The notes: generated from the letters alone by a model not told the origin. A stretch of 64,000 bases of DNA from Strigamia acuminata (GCA_949358305.1 CASHSZ010000015.1:65001-129000); one strand, 5' to 3'; positions 1 to 12,840 are shown, counted from the stretch's first letter. A program made the numbers and translations.

Positions 1-2922
1 GTCATTTTCCAGTATATGGATGGTGTAGGGCCTGAATACGAGCCTATGAAGGCGAGAATTGATGATTGGCCGCAGGAGGACGTTAATCTGGAAAGGATTC
101 GCCAGGAATTCTTAATGGAATATGACAGATTGCATCCCCCACCGGTTCAACCGATGGACACATCATCGGACACAGATTTCTCAAGTGGAGATGAACAAGA
201 TGAGGACCGTGGATTGGGGGCTTCGTGTGTGCAGCAACCATTGGCACACTACGCGGCAATGCAATGGAAAATTGTCAAATCACCTAACGTGATGTGTTAT
301 AATTGCGGCGGTTCGGGTCACTTCTCGAGAGAATGTCCCTCGCAACGCAAAACTGGACAGAATCCTCAGTCGTCCAACGTTGGACCAACGTCTCAATTTA
401 GAGGACAACCACGTGGGAAAAATCGTGGAAAAGGAGGACGTGGTGGGCGCAAAGCCAACTTAGTCGACAATTGGATTGACGACCCGGACTCACTCTACAT
501 GGAAGTGGAGGAGCCACCGCCTCCTGTATCGTCATTTTTGTCAAATGGACCAGTAGACACCGCTTGGTACGTGGATACCGGTGCTACTGACCATTTTGCC
601 TTTTGCAAAGAGTGGTTTGCAAATTTTAAGCCTCTCAATTACACAGTGCAGTTAGGGGAAGGGACCTCTAAAATAGAAGGGATTGGATCTGTGGAGTTAA
701 TTTCCACATATGGCAACAGGAGTAGAGTTGTTACTTTGAACAACGTCTATTATGCTCCGAATTTTCGGAAGAATCTTATCTCTCTCGGGCGCACTGATGA
801 GGCTGGCTTACGCACTTACGTTGCAGACGGCAAAATGACTTTATTTCGGAAAAAGATTGAAGACCCATCGATAACAGCTGTACGACTCAGCAATCGCCTA
901 TATAAAGTTAACGGACATGTGTCTGTCACCTCTGTAAATGCAACTGCCATCCCTGCGCAGAAGGAGGCAGTTGGCATAAATAATTGTGTAAAACAAACTG
1001 TATTAACCATGCCTAGAGTTAAGTGTGAACTAACCACTTCTAATGTGCAATCGAATGGGAAAACGATTGTTGCAACAAATGGCGCAGCGAATAATGCGAG
1101 CAATGCGAACAATGCGCGCACGTTTAGTAATGTGGTACAGGGGGTTAATCAGACGGGAGTGAAACAGACTAAACCTACAGTGATGGGACCGATTAAAACG
1201 GCTTTAACGGCTAATAATAATACTAATGGGAAGAGATTAGACAATGATAAAGCAATACCGATGGATTTTTGGCATGGCAGAATGGGCCACCTAAACTCAA
1301 AGGGCATTGTGATGATGCAAAAATCCACAGAAATTTTTGGCGTTAAATTAAGCAATGAATTGGCTTCTCCTTGTGATGCGTGCAATAGGGCCAAGCGGGT
1401 TAGAGCAACCTTTTCTCCAATAGCCGAGATCAAATCCAAGGGAATCTTAGATTTAATTCATATGGATCTTTGGGGGGCCGCATCATGCAAATCCTTAGGG
1501 GGGGCTGAGTATTATCTCATTATTGTGGACGACCACTCTAGATATATGTGGATCAGTTTTTTAAAGCATAAAAGTGAAACTTTTGCCCATTTTAAAGTAT
1601 GGCAAGCAGAAGTCGAGCGTGCGACTTCTAGAAAGGTTAAAACGATCCGCACAGATAGGGGGGGTGAGTTTGTGTCCAAAGAATGGGATAATTATACTAA
1701 ATCTTGCGGAATCAAGTGTGAACGGACCAACGCCTACAGCCCCGAGATGAATTCGGTCGCGGAGCGATCGAATCGCACCGTCATAGAGGGGGTGCGAGCT
1801 ATGGAATTGGAAAATGGGTTTCCACACTTTTTATGGGCTGAGTTGGCAAATACCATTGTGTATTTGAAAAATAGATACCCTCACTCGAGTTTACAGGGAC
1901 GGACTCCCTATAACGTATTTTTCGGACGTCGTATGTCAGTGCGACATTTGCGCTGTATTGGGTCGAAAGTGTATGTGCACATCCCAGCGCAAACACGGAA
2001 AAGCAAATTAGACAGCAGAGCTTGGTCAGGGGCCCTAATTGGTTATGCAATAACCACAGCTGGATACAGGATTTGGGACCCACACAAGAACAAAGTCTTT
2101 GCATCGAAACATGTGAAAATCGATGAGAGTCAATATTGGTACGAGGGAACACAAGCAGTTCCAAAAGGATTGGGAAGTGTTAAGGCTAAGAGGGGGTTTG
2201 GATCTGATGAGTACATTCATCTAATTAGCGAATCCGAAGCAGAAGAGAAGGAAGTTCCCCAAAGTCCCCCTGTGTCGACAACGCAACAAACTGTTAGACT
2301 TCCCACGCCGCAGATTATTCCTGCAACGACGACGGAGTCAGAGGATGAGGCATCTACGTCTCAACCTGCTTCATTACCCCAATTAGACCCTAATTTACCA
2401 GAGGATGTCGCTCACACTGCAGGAGATGCTACTCCAAGTGAAGGCAGTGACGATGATGCCAGATATGAAGAGGCAGTGGCACAGTCTCCTAATGTAAGGG
2501 GCAGGCATACTGGGGCTGTTGGGGGAGTTGAATTACAACAAATTGATATCACGAAATGGAAACGAGTAGAATATATTAGGAAATCCGGAGCACAAGCCGG
2601 ACATGTTTTCATTCACTACATTGCACCGACGGGCACTCGATTTAGAAGTCGCATCGATGTAGTGAGGTGGTGTGAGGAAGAAGACTACGAATATGATGCA
2701 GGGTTATTCGACTTTAAAGCGAAACCGCGGGCACAAGTTCCTCTACCATTCGCTAGTTTTTGTTACTTAAAACAAGGTACCTTAGGAGATACCATGACTG
2801 GTCTCAGCGATGAGGATTGGGGCAAGGAAATGGTTAAGGGGATTTACATCTTCGATCGGAACAAAGTCCGCGCTGAACATCGCAGACATTATGACCAAGT
2901 GGGTTTCCCGCCCACGTCTTGA
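1..2922 (+). pseudogene. gag-protease-integrase polyprotein fragment of element A
   Basis: The frame is open from base 1, five codons before the first visible ATG at 16, so the N-terminus is missing. A CCHC knuckle (CYNCGGSGHFSRECP) is encoded near 296-340. The protease Asp-Thr-Gly starts at 574. The integrase has an HHCC zinc region (about 1270-1390) and a DD35E core with the first Asp near 1464, the second near 1652 and the Glu near 1758, followed by a GKGRG-like C-terminal region. After about 2860 the sequence jumps from the start of the RT region to the last codons of RNase H. Bases 2873-2915 align with 32346-32390 of element B, but in another frame. The join therefore adds about ten unrelated residues before the stop. 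The gag, protease and integrase parts show no internal stop. Whether the shortened protein is made is unknown. Confidence 0.85.
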
Positions 2923-2976
2923 CGCATTATGCGATCACATTTTTGATTGAAATGGATAACTGTTTAGAGGGGGTTC

Positions 2977-3447
2977 TGTTGGGTCAAAGCAGTTTTTCAT
3001 TTCACGTATTAACGGCGCACCTTTTCTGGCTAAGTGCGTTAAAGGCGAAATTCGGGTCGCATTGTTTACTGTACTGGAATCGAGAGCCAACTGCATCTGA
3101 CTGTCGCAATGCGTGTTAAATACTACAGTTGGCTCATGTTTATCAATGGATTTCGAGTTGTCGTCTGCTATGATTTAGTTTATCTATTATTTCCCCCAGT
3201 GCATTATCCAGTGTTAATGCTGGCTTTGAGTTATCTTTACTTTGGTTATGTAAAGAACAAATCAACCTTTCCATCAGGATGATTTGTTCTACTTTTAGAT
3301 CGAGGGCAAACAGCCTCGACACCTGTACATATTCACTTGCTCAGCTGTTCTTGCCTGAATAAAGATGGCCGACGCGTTTGTGCGGTTTTCAGGCACAAAA
3401 TGACTTTTGTTTCGTCTCCAGTTTATTTCCCGGCGTTGACAACTTCA
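2977..3447 (+). repeat. 3' LTR of element A
   Basis: It starts TGTTGGG directly after the purine tract TTTAGAGGGGG and ends near a CA at 3446-3447. It carries an 11-bp-stem hairpin (3254-3290), a second hairpin (3300-3319), a poly(A) signal AATAAA (3358-3363) and an AAGATGGCC motif (3362-3370). The same arrangement occurs in the LTRs of elements B and E. Confidence 0.75.
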
Positions 3448-3481
3448 CTTATCATCGTCAGAACGGACGAGAACTCGCACA

Positions 3482-3675
3482 GCGCCACCGCCGCCACCGC
3501 CGCCACCGCCGCCACCGCCGCCACCGCCGCCGTTATTTTTTTTTGTCTTTGTCTTTGTTTTTGTTTGTTTGTTTGTTTGTTTGTTTGTTTGTTTGTTTGT
3601 TTGTTTTTTTTTTTTTTTTTTTTTTTTTCTTTTCCGTTCATTCATTCATTTATTTATTTATTTATTTATTTCTTT
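3482..3675. repeat. Microsatellite cluster (CCGCCA)n, (TTTG)n, poly-T, (ATTT)n
   Basis: Four simple repeats lie end to end: GCC-type triplets at 3482-3532, TTTG repeats at about 3549-3605, a T run to about 3628, and ATTT repeats to about 3675. Long apparent reading frames here are products of low complexity. Confidence 0.9.
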
Positions 3676-3696
3676 ATTTACAATACTAATAGACGA

Positions 3697-4228
3697 ATGG
3701 AAGAAAAAAGAACGCCCACCGCTCGTACGCGGCGCGTCGGGTTTCTGAGGCTTGGTGGGTGGGACCTCGCGAAGGCCGGCGGATTCGACGAGCCCGAGTG
3801 TGGAAAGAAAACCAACGATCCCACGAAGATCAAGAGGGTTCGTACCGCGTCCCGACATTTTTCAATCCGGTTCAATTTGTTTATTTTATTTCATTTTATT
3901 TTATTTTATTTTTTTCTTCCAGTCGCGTCGAGGGGGCGCGTCAGCGCGACCGCTGCCGCCGCCACTGCCGCCACGGTCGGGCGAAAAGAAGAGCGGGGAT
4001 GCGGCGCCGGAGAGGACGGTCGAGGGGGTGGTGGTGAGGACGGAGGAGATGCTGAAAGCGATGCTGGAGAGACTGGAGAAGCGATTCGAGAGCATGTTGA
4101 AGAGGGTGGAGGGGAAATTCGAGAGGATGCTGGAGGAAATGGAGGGGAGGTTGCTGGAAGCGGCGGAGCGGATGGAGACGGTGGAGCCGGTGGGGCCGGT
4201 GGACGGAAATTCTTCGATCGAATATTGA
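3697..4228 (+). CDS. Small two-exon gene, C-terminal coiled coil with 11-residue repeats
   Basis: The family is not recognised. The proposed exon 1 is 3697-3837, with ATG at 3697 and 47 codons. A T-rich intron runs 3838-3922 (AGG|GTTCGT donor, TTCTTCCAG acceptor). Exon 2 is 3923-4228. The join is phase 0 on both sides and gives about 148 residues. The N-terminus is basic, and a Pro-rich stretch (about residues 55-65) separates it from a long charged amphipathic helix. Three 11-residue units of the form FESMLKRVEGK / FERMLEEMEGR follow one another, a hendecad pattern typical of coiled coils. An AATAAA lies 175 bases after the stop and is followed by a long A run. Base composition is GC-rich, like the other island genes. 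The donor is not a strong consensus, so exon 1 is less certain than exon 2. Confidence 0.5.
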
Positions 4229-4402
4229 GGGTGGCGGCCGAGAGAATTTTATTCGTTTATTTATTTATTTATTTATCTACTTGTTCATTTATTTGTCTGT
4301 TCATTCCCCGTGTGAACTGTGGACAGGTGTTCCGCGGTATCATATTATTATTATTATTATTATTTTTTTTTTTTTTCCCTCGTTGCCGATTTGAGGCCAA
4401 AA

Positions 4403-4412
4403 AATAAAATGC

Positions 4413-4443
<31 letters not shown>
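4403..4443 (+). terminator. Poly(A) signal followed by a run of about 30 A
   Basis: AATAAA at 4403-4408 is followed within 7 bases by an uninterrupted A tract (about 4415-4443). This could be the 3' end of the gene at 3697-4228, with the A run either a simple repeat or the mark of an integrated polyadenylated transcript. Confidence 0.45.
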
Positions 4444-4446
<3 letters not shown>

Positions 4447-4631
4447 TTGTTCGTTTTTATAATTGTTTATACATTCTTTATACATCGTTTATACATTTGC
4501 ACATTAAAACATTAAAAAAAAACTAAAAATTTAAAAGAAACATTGAAAGACGACCGAAAAATTGACAAATTAACAAATTGAAAAATTGAAAAATTGAAAA
4601 ATGGAACGAGGAGCGATGGTGGTGGTGGCGG

Positions 4632-5360
4632 TTACATCGTTGAGCTCCTGGCGCGGCGACGACGGAGTCCTCGCGCGCTCGCCTCTACCGCCGTCGCGGC
4701 CTCGTCGACGGCGATGGTGGCTGCCTCAGCCGCCCCGACCGCACCGGCCGCCATGACGACGGCGTCGACCGCCTCCTCGTTGCCCGTCGTGGCCGCGACC
4801 ACCGCTACGGCCGCCGCGACCGAGCTGAAGGCCGCGCGGGTCGTCCACGTGGCCAGGCGGGCCGCCACGACCACCGACGTCGTGCCCACCGCCATGGCCA
4901 CCTCTGGAACGGGAAACTCGAGGGCGCGGGCGACGCCCTCGGCCGCCCTGCACGTCGCGGCGGAGCGACCGGCCGCATCCACCGCCGCGCCGATCACCTC
5001 CATGTCCGGCGTGATGGGTGGCGGTGGAACTCTAAAAAAAAAAAAAAAAAAACCAAAAGAAATTAAAATAAATAAATAAATCAATCAAGTAATTGATCGA
5101 TCACGGTACTCACGGGTGGCCGCGGGTCGCGCGACCGGCGAATCGGGACGCCCTGCCCCGTCCCGCGCCCAGGTTCCACTCGACCATGGAGCGTGGCAGC
5201 GGCGGCGGCGGTGGAATCCTTAGAAAAAAAAAAATAAAGATAAAAGAAAGTCGGTCGGTTGGCTGGTCGATTAACCAACTAGCTAACCGACTGACTGACT
5301 GACTGACTAACTAAACGGTCGCGAAACTTACGAAGGGTGGTCGCGGCGATGTCCCGACAT
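4632..5360 (-). CDS. Three-exon gene, Pro-rich start and Ala/Val-rich helical body
   Basis: The family is not recognised. On the minus strand exon 1 is 5360-5332 (ATG at 5360), exon 2 is 5218-5114 and exon 3 is 5031-4632. Donors are GTAAGT and GTGAGT; acceptors end CTAAG and TTTAG after long T runs. The three exons sum to 534 bases and join in one frame, giving 177 residues. The N-terminus is basic and Pro-rich (two PPPP runs). From about residue 55 the protein is a series of Ala/Val-rich helices with little charge, ending in a short basic tail (RRRR near the C-terminus). There is no signal peptide, and the helices look too Ala-rich and short to be clear membrane segments. Consistent phases through two introns support a real gene. 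Confidence 0.55.
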
Positions 5361-6021
5361 GTCGGCGGCGGCGATGAGGATGTTGACGGGGAAAAAAAAA
5401 ATGGACGAACGAATGGAGTGGCTAGATTTAAATAATAAACAAACAAACGGGTGAGCGAACGAACGAATGAACGAACGTACGAAAGAGAAAATTCGCCGAT
5501 CGGACCGAACCGAACCGAACCGAACCGAACCAAACCAATCAATTAATCCCGGTCGCGCGTCGGCGGCCGAGAAACGGGAGGACGCGTGTCGATCGGTCGA
5601 GTTGGTTTCGGTCCGACCCGACCCGATCCGATTGACGATCTCGCTTACCTTTCTCGGCAGGAGCGACGAAAGGGGAGACGAAGAAGCCAGTAGGTCAATC
5701 AACGAGTGGGGATGAGAGGGATACGGACGAGCGTGACGCGAGCGCGACATCCGGTGGCGAAAATTGGAAAATGCGGCCGCTGAGAATGGGCGAGTGGGTT
5801 CTCAGACGCCCTCCCGACACATCGCGGATAAGGTGATGCAAAGGGTTTTCTTTCTTTTTTTTTTTTTTTCTTTTTTTCCTTTCACCCGACCGCCACACGA
5901 GACGGTGGCGACGATGATCGACGGGGGAGAAAAATAGAATAAAATTGAAAATTAAAAAATAAAAAATAAAACAAAATAAAACAAAATAAATAAAAATAAA
6001 AATAAAAATAAAAACAAAAGG

Positions 6022-6345
6022 AGAACCGAATCTTTCGACTCTCCCCCACCCCCTCGCAACCCCGCGGGAAAGTGTTCATCATCACCATCTCGAAATAATA
6101 AGGGACCAAACTGGAACGGCACAATATTTGGCAATATCAACTGAAATGCTGTGGAATGCGTGTTTGACAATACAGCTTTGTCGGAAATGAAAAGTCGGCG
6201 GGAGCGGGACTCGAACTCTCGGTCACCAACTCCGTGCGGCAGGTCACCCTGCCCGCTCGGCCACCCGGGCCCGAAGATAAACCGTCCTCGTGGCCGTCTA
6301 GAATTTCGTCGCTTCGAATTTCTTCCTTTTCTGTTTTAACCCAAC
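6022..6345 (-). mobile_element. tRNA-headed SINE, copy 1
   Basis: On the minus strand an RNA polymerase III A box (TGGCCGAGCGG, bases 6263-6253) and B box (GTTCGAGTCC, bases 6216-6207) are correctly spaced, followed by a non-tRNA body and a T-rich tail of TTTTA repeats running left to about 5940. The part 5' of the tRNA head (about 6272-6330) is shared with the other copies, so the repeated unit is longer than the head. Confidence 0.7.
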
Positions 6346-6483
6346 TCGACTCGGCAGCCCCGTTCGAATCTCGGGGAGGAAAAAACAAAAAAAAAAAGAA
6401 AAGAGAAGAAAAGAAAAGAAGAGAAGAGAAGAGAAAAAGAATAGAAATAAAAACAAAAATATGAACGAAAAAAATAAAAACAA

Positions 6484-6770
6484 AAGGAGAGCCGAATCTT
6501 CCGACTTCCCCCCACCCTCTCGCAACCTCGCGAGAGAGTGTGCCTCACTATCTGAAGAGAAAGAATGGCGCACAACCGTGCAATAGACTCGACAATGTTA
6601 AGATAGATATAAGTGTTTCTGTGATACAGTTTTTGCCAGAAATGAAAAATCGGCGGGAAGCGGGACTCGAACCCTCGGTCACCAGCTCCGTGCGGCAGGT
6701 CACCCTGCCCGCTCGGCCACTCGGGGCCGATGATAAAGCGCCGCCAATTTCAACGACAACGTTCGCCGTC
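6484..6770 (-). mobile_element. tRNA-headed SINE, copy 2
   Basis: It has the same orientation and organisation as the copy at 6022-6345, with the tRNA-like head at about 6656-6730 and a TTTTA tail at the left end. The body between B box and tail differs considerably from copy 1, so it is a diverged copy, not a recent duplicate. Confidence 0.65.
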
Positions 6771-6820
6771 GTTACCATTCATTCTCGCCGTTGTTAATCG
6801 TCGTTGTTAATCGTCGAAGT

Positions 6821-8114
<1,294 letters not shown>

Positions 8115-8464
8115 TTGATTGGTTGGCCGATCGAGATAATTAATTCACACGTTTTCGTTTCACTTGTCTGTTTTTGTTCGTTTTTATTGATTTGTTCGTT
8201 TGTTTTCTTTTTTTCTTTTTTTTTTTTCTTTTTTTTCTTTTTCTTTGTCGGCATCGACAATACGTCGTCATTGTTGCTTTTGTTAATAAATAATAAAATT
8301 AACTTACAAAAAAAAATGGAATAAATGAATAAATAAATAAATAAGCAAAACAAACAAAACTACTCCGCCGCGTTCTGGCAAATGGAGGAATGAAATAAAA
8401 CAAAATTAACCGGCCGGTTGGACGCCCGAGCGTCGGCGCGCGCTCGGTCGTGGAAACGTTGCGG

Positions 8465-9172
8465 TCACTTGTCCGCGCCGGCCACGTGGATCTGAAAACA
8501 ATCGCGACCGTGTTTCGGCCGGCACAGGTGGACTTCGCAGGGGACGCACCACCAACTGCTCTCGTGCCGTTCCTTGCGGCGCACGTAACACACCTTGCAC
8601 CGCTTGCTCTTGGACGTGTGTTCGAGCCGGTGGACGACGGGTCCGCCGGGCGCGGGGGCCGCGCCCGACACGGCCCCCTCCCGTCGAGACATGAGTTGGG
8701 TGGCGAGCGCTCTCCTGAACTGCAGCTGCGATCGGCCGCCTCGCGCGCCCGAGGTCGCCTCGAGCATATTGATTCGGGCGTTGACGCACACTGGAAGAAG
8801 AGAAGAGAAGAGAAGCGAGAATTAATTAGCGACGGATTAATCGGTGGCAAACGGCGCCCCCCTCGCCTTGGTTCAGCTTGTGGAAGAAGAAGTACCGGTG
8901 CCAGTACGGGGAACGGCGCCCGATGCGGAACGAGGAGACCAGCCTGTTCAGCACGTCCACCCAGTGGAAATTGCGCGTGTACGAAAGCGCGGGCGCCGGG
9001 CAACGGACGTCCACCCTGTTGCCGCCGATGCGACGGGAGACGTGCCCGGGCGCCGCCAACGGGTCGACGTTCGTGCTGAGCAGACTCACGGTCGTCGTGT
9101 CCCTCCACCGGGTAAGCAATAGTCGGCCACTCTGACGATGCAGGAAATCGCCTATGAATGAAAAAGAAGTGA

Positions 9173-9217
<45 letters not shown>

Positions 9218-10804
9218 GCCGACGATGCGAAGAGCGAGCGGGCGGTTTACCTCTCGCGTTGGCTCGGTACCGCTTGGGGTCCGGGAGGTCGGGCGGCATT
9301 TGGGCCGCGTTGGACCGCAGCGTCCCGACGGCCATTGTGTTGTGGCGGGCAAAGAGGTGCTCGAACAGCACGGCGGACGTGAATCGATTGTCGCACGCAA
9401 TCGTGTGCCCTTTGCCGAGGTAGTGCCTGGCGACATAGACGACGATGCGTCCGATGATGCTGCCCGGGTACCTGGAAACGAAAAAAAGAGAAAAGAAAAA
9501 GAAGGAATTGTGAGAACGAAGGAGAGAAACAGCGACGACGAAGTGACTCACTCTGGCTCCGGCTCCTCGTCCGGGTCGAAGAACATTTTGGCGCGTTTGC
9601 CGATGTGCGCCTCGTCGTTCAGCACGTAGGCGGTGCCCGCGTCGCATAGTGTGAACAACTCGAAGCCCCATTTGATGGGCTTGGCCGGTTGACGGACCTG
9701 GGAAGAACGTTAAAGAAAGAAAGAAAGAAAGAAAGAACGAACGTTAGAGAAAAACGAGATCGGAGGGCGACCCCCGCACGCACCTTCATCTCCGATCGAC
9801 CCCGGTAGGCGATCATCGATTCGTCGACGCAGAGAGTTTGGCTGGGCTCGCGGCACGCGCGAAAGCGCTTGTTCACCAGATCGGCGAACAAACGGACTTT
9901 CGTCGTGCCGTCCTCTCGTTCGCGTTCCTTCAAGAACGCCGCCCTCTCTCCCGTCGTGCTGCCGCCGTCGGAGCCGGCCGCCGACCCGCCAACGCGCAGC
10001 CGCTGGTACGACGGCTGCGTGCTGTAGTGGAGATAACGCGAAACCTCTTCGAACCGTTGGCGCGTCATCGCTCGTCGGACGGCCGGCGCGCCGAGATCGC
10101 CGGGCCTGTCGCCCTGCCAGTAGTGGCGCAGTTCGGGCTGTCGGTTGTAACCGGTGAGCACGAGAATGCCCAGGTACGCGTACAGCTCGTCCAGCGCCAG
10201 GGGTCGAACCGGCCCACGTGCCCTCTGCCGAGGAGGAGGAGGAGGAGGAGGAGGAGGAGGAGGAGGAGGGGGAGGAGGGGCTAATTGTCGTCGAGCGGTC
10301 GCGTCGGCCGCCCTCCGGTCGCCCGCGGTGAGGCGCACCCTCGGGTCCGCGCACCGCGCCCCGGGTCGGGTGCCGCTGCCACCGGCAACGGCCACGACGC
10401 TCCCACCGGCAGCAGTCGTCGTCGTCGTCGTCGCCGCCGTCGTTCGTCTGGACTTTGGACCTCGTGGCCGTGGCCGCGACGCGGCGAGCACCTAGAACGA
10501 AAACGAAAACGAGCGTGAGCGTGAGTGTCGCGGATCGTCACCGTTGTTTTTTTCTCGGCACCTGCGCTCGCGCCATTTCCTCCTCTCTCGCCTCTCTCCG
10601 GATGGCTCGATTCGTCGCGGTCACGATGAAACGGGCCGCCTCGCCGAACAGCTCCTCGAAGTAATCGAACTCCGAGCTGCTCGGCACGCAGCGACCGCAG
10701 TAGCCGGGCGTCCCGCCGGCGAAACCGACGTCCTGCCGGTACGACGTCGTCGCGGCGACCCACACGCGCGCGCCCGCGTCCGTTTTGGGGAAACCGTCCG
10801 TCAT
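8465..10804 (-). CDS. piggyBac-type transposase, six exons, catalytic triad present
   Basis: DDE-type transposase of the piggyBac superfamily, which cuts and pastes DNA at TTAA. Minus-strand exons are 10804-10562, 10491-9784, 9697-9552, 9471-9251, 9151-8867 and 8790-8465. They total 1929 bases in one frame, about 642 residues. Three catalytic Asp are visible: in CVDESMIAYRG (about residue 304), in CDNRFTS (about 393) and in NFHWVDVLN (about 505). The C-terminus has the Cys/His-rich domain, starting CKVCYVRRKE and ending in a CF..H pattern, which in this family binds the transposon ends. A run of 16 Pro and a Thr/Ala-rich stretch (about residues 97-170) precede the core and are unusual. The fifth intron fits best as GC-AG (AAG|GCGAGG), because that donor restores frame and the expected protein; a GT donor further on would insert about 12 residues. 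I found no flanking TTAA inverted repeats, so this may be a domesticated host gene instead of a mobile copy. Confidence 0.8.
10228..10277. repeat. (GGA)n array encoding poly-Pro in the transposase
   Basis: About 15 GGA triplets on the plus strand read as CCT/CCC Pro codons on the minus strand inside exon 2 of the piggyBac gene. Confidence 0.9.
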
Positions 10805-11269
10805 GGCTTAAACGAACGAACGAACGAACGAACGGACGAAACGGTCGTTTAGCCAACCAATCAATTAATCAATTAATTGATTAATAAATTAATAAACACG
10901 AACCGGGAAAGTTGGTCGGTCGGCTCGTCTTTCTTTATTGGTTTATTTCTCGTTTCTCGTTTCTTTTTCTTTCTTTTTCGACGATGGTGCGTGCGGATTG
11001 AATGACGCCGTCGAGCGGGGTCAAAGGTAGGAATGGGTGTTGTTTTGCTGCGGCGCAAACTCCGTAGAGCGGCACCTGACGACGCGGACTGGATTTATAA
11101 AAACAAAACGAACCAAATAAATGAATGAATGAATGAATGAATGAATGAATGAATGAATGAATAAAAAGAGAGAAGAATGGAAAGAAATAAGTAAAAAAAA
11201 AATAAATAAAATAAAAAAGTGGAATGAAATAAAATAAAAGAACGAGAGGAGGGAGGTCGAATAAAATAA

Positions 11270-12840
11270 AGAAGGGCCGATACCTTCGACCCCCCCTCCC
11301 GCGGGTCTTGCGAGAGAGTAGTATTCATGAGAATGCGTTAGTAAAGTACTCATTTGTAACAAATCAATCATAGAAGAAGGGTTTCTGAGAAAACATCGGT
11401 GAAATGAAAAGTCGGCGGGAGCGGGACTCGAACTTTCGGTCCACGTCTCCGTGCGGCAGGTCACCCTACCCGCTCTTCCACTCGGGGCCGAAGATAAACC
11501 GCCCTCGTAGTGGCTTGGAATTGTGTCGGCCCCAATTCGAGTACTCTATTCTACTTCACTTTGGCCAAATGAACGAAAGAGAGACGCGAATGAATAAATG
11601 AATAAATAGATAAATGGGTGGAAATAAAAAAAATGAATAGAAAAAAAAAATAATGAAAATAAAGTGAAATAAAATAAAGAAGGGCCGATACCTTCGACCC
11701 CCCCTCCCGCGGGTCTTGCGGGAGGGTAGTATTCACATCACATCAATCATTCGTAAGTTTCAAATCATGGAAGAAAGAAAGAATCGTTTGTATCATCGGT
11801 GAAACGAAAAGTTGGCGGGAGCGGGACTCGAACCTTCGGTCCACGTCTCCGTGCGGCAGGTAGCTCTGCCCACTCGGCCACCCGGGCCCGAAGATAAAAC
11901 GCCCTCGTAGTCGCCTAGAATCGTGTCGGTTCCAATTTACTTCACTTTGGTCGAATGAACGGAAGAAAGACACGAACGAATAAACGAATAAATAAATAGA
12001 TAGATAAATAGATAGGTAGATGGGTAGATAGATAGACACGTGGAAATTAAATAAAAAAAAAATAAAATATAAATATAAATATAAATATAAATATAAATAA
12101 ATTGAATAAAAATAAAGAAGGGCCGATACCTTCGACCCCCCCTCCCGCGGGTCTTGCGGGAGAGTATTGCCCATGAGAATGTATTAATAAACCACTAGTA
12201 CGATAACGAGTAATTACGAAGAAAGAAAGAGATGTTACCGAATAATTTCGGAGAAACGGAAAGTCGGGAGAGCGGGACTCGAACTCTCGGTCACCAGCTC
12301 CGTGCGGTAGGTCACTCTACTCGCTCGGCCACCCGGGGCCGAAGATAAAGCGTCCTCGTGGTCGTCTAGAATTTCGTCGCTTCCGATTCGAGTATTCGTT
12401 TCATTTTGGCCGAACGAACGAGAGGAAAAGAGACGAAAGGAAGAAAAAAGAAAGAAAGAAATAAATAAATAAATAAATAAATAAACAAATAAATAAACAG
12501 ACGGGTAGATAGGTAGGTGGAAATAAAATTAAAAATAGAATAAAATAAAATGAAATAAAATAAAGAAGGGCCGATACCTTCGACCCCCCCTCCCGCGGGT
12601 CTTGCGGGAGAGTAGTATTCATGAGAATTCGTTCATAAAGTAAAGTACTCATTTGTAAGAAATCATAGAAGTAGGATTGTCCAGAAGATCGGTGAAACGA
12701 AAAGTCGGCGGGAGCGGGACGCGAACCTTCGGTCACCAGCTCCGTGCGGCAGGTCGCCCTGCCCGCTCGGCCACCCGGGGCCGAAGATAAAGCGTCTTCG
12801 TGGTCGTCTGGAATTTCGTCGCTTTCGGTTCGAGTGCTCT
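11270..12840 (-). repeat. Tandem array of four SINE-containing units, about 415-450 bp each
   Basis: Units start near 11270, 11684, 12114 and 12564, all in minus orientation. Each carries the tRNA-like head with A and B boxes, a body ending in the hairpin CTCCCGCGGGTCTTGCGGGAG-like segment, the tail TTCTTTATTTTATT, then a variable AAAT-rich microsatellite and a short link near GAATGAACGAAAG. The regular spacing and shared linkers show unequal tandem duplication of one SINE plus its flank, not four separate insertions. The acceptor-stem halves of the head do not pair, so these are not functional tRNA genes. Confidence 0.7.

Larger units (their letters stand above)
1..3447 (+). mobile_element. 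Copia-type LTR retrotransposon A, 3' part, RT/RNase H deleted
   Basis: The window opens inside the gag frame, so the 5' LTR, primer site and start of gag lie outside. Visible in order are the end of gag, a CCHC knuckle, aspartic protease, integrase, a short stub of the pre-RT region, a polypurine tract ending near 2976 and one LTR. The reverse transcriptase and RNase H that follow in the related complete element B (26186-32913) are missing. This copy cannot make its own cDNA and would need enzymes from a relative. The exact LTR end (3447) is inferred from a CA dinucleotide, as only one LTR is visible. Confidence 0.85.

Noticed and set aside
6197-6271. A true tRNA gene (Leu/Ser-like) in the repeats at 6.2, 6.7 and 11.4-12.8 kb
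   Set aside because: A and B boxes are present, but acceptor-stem halves do not pair and the unit continues into a repeated body with a tail, as in a SINE.
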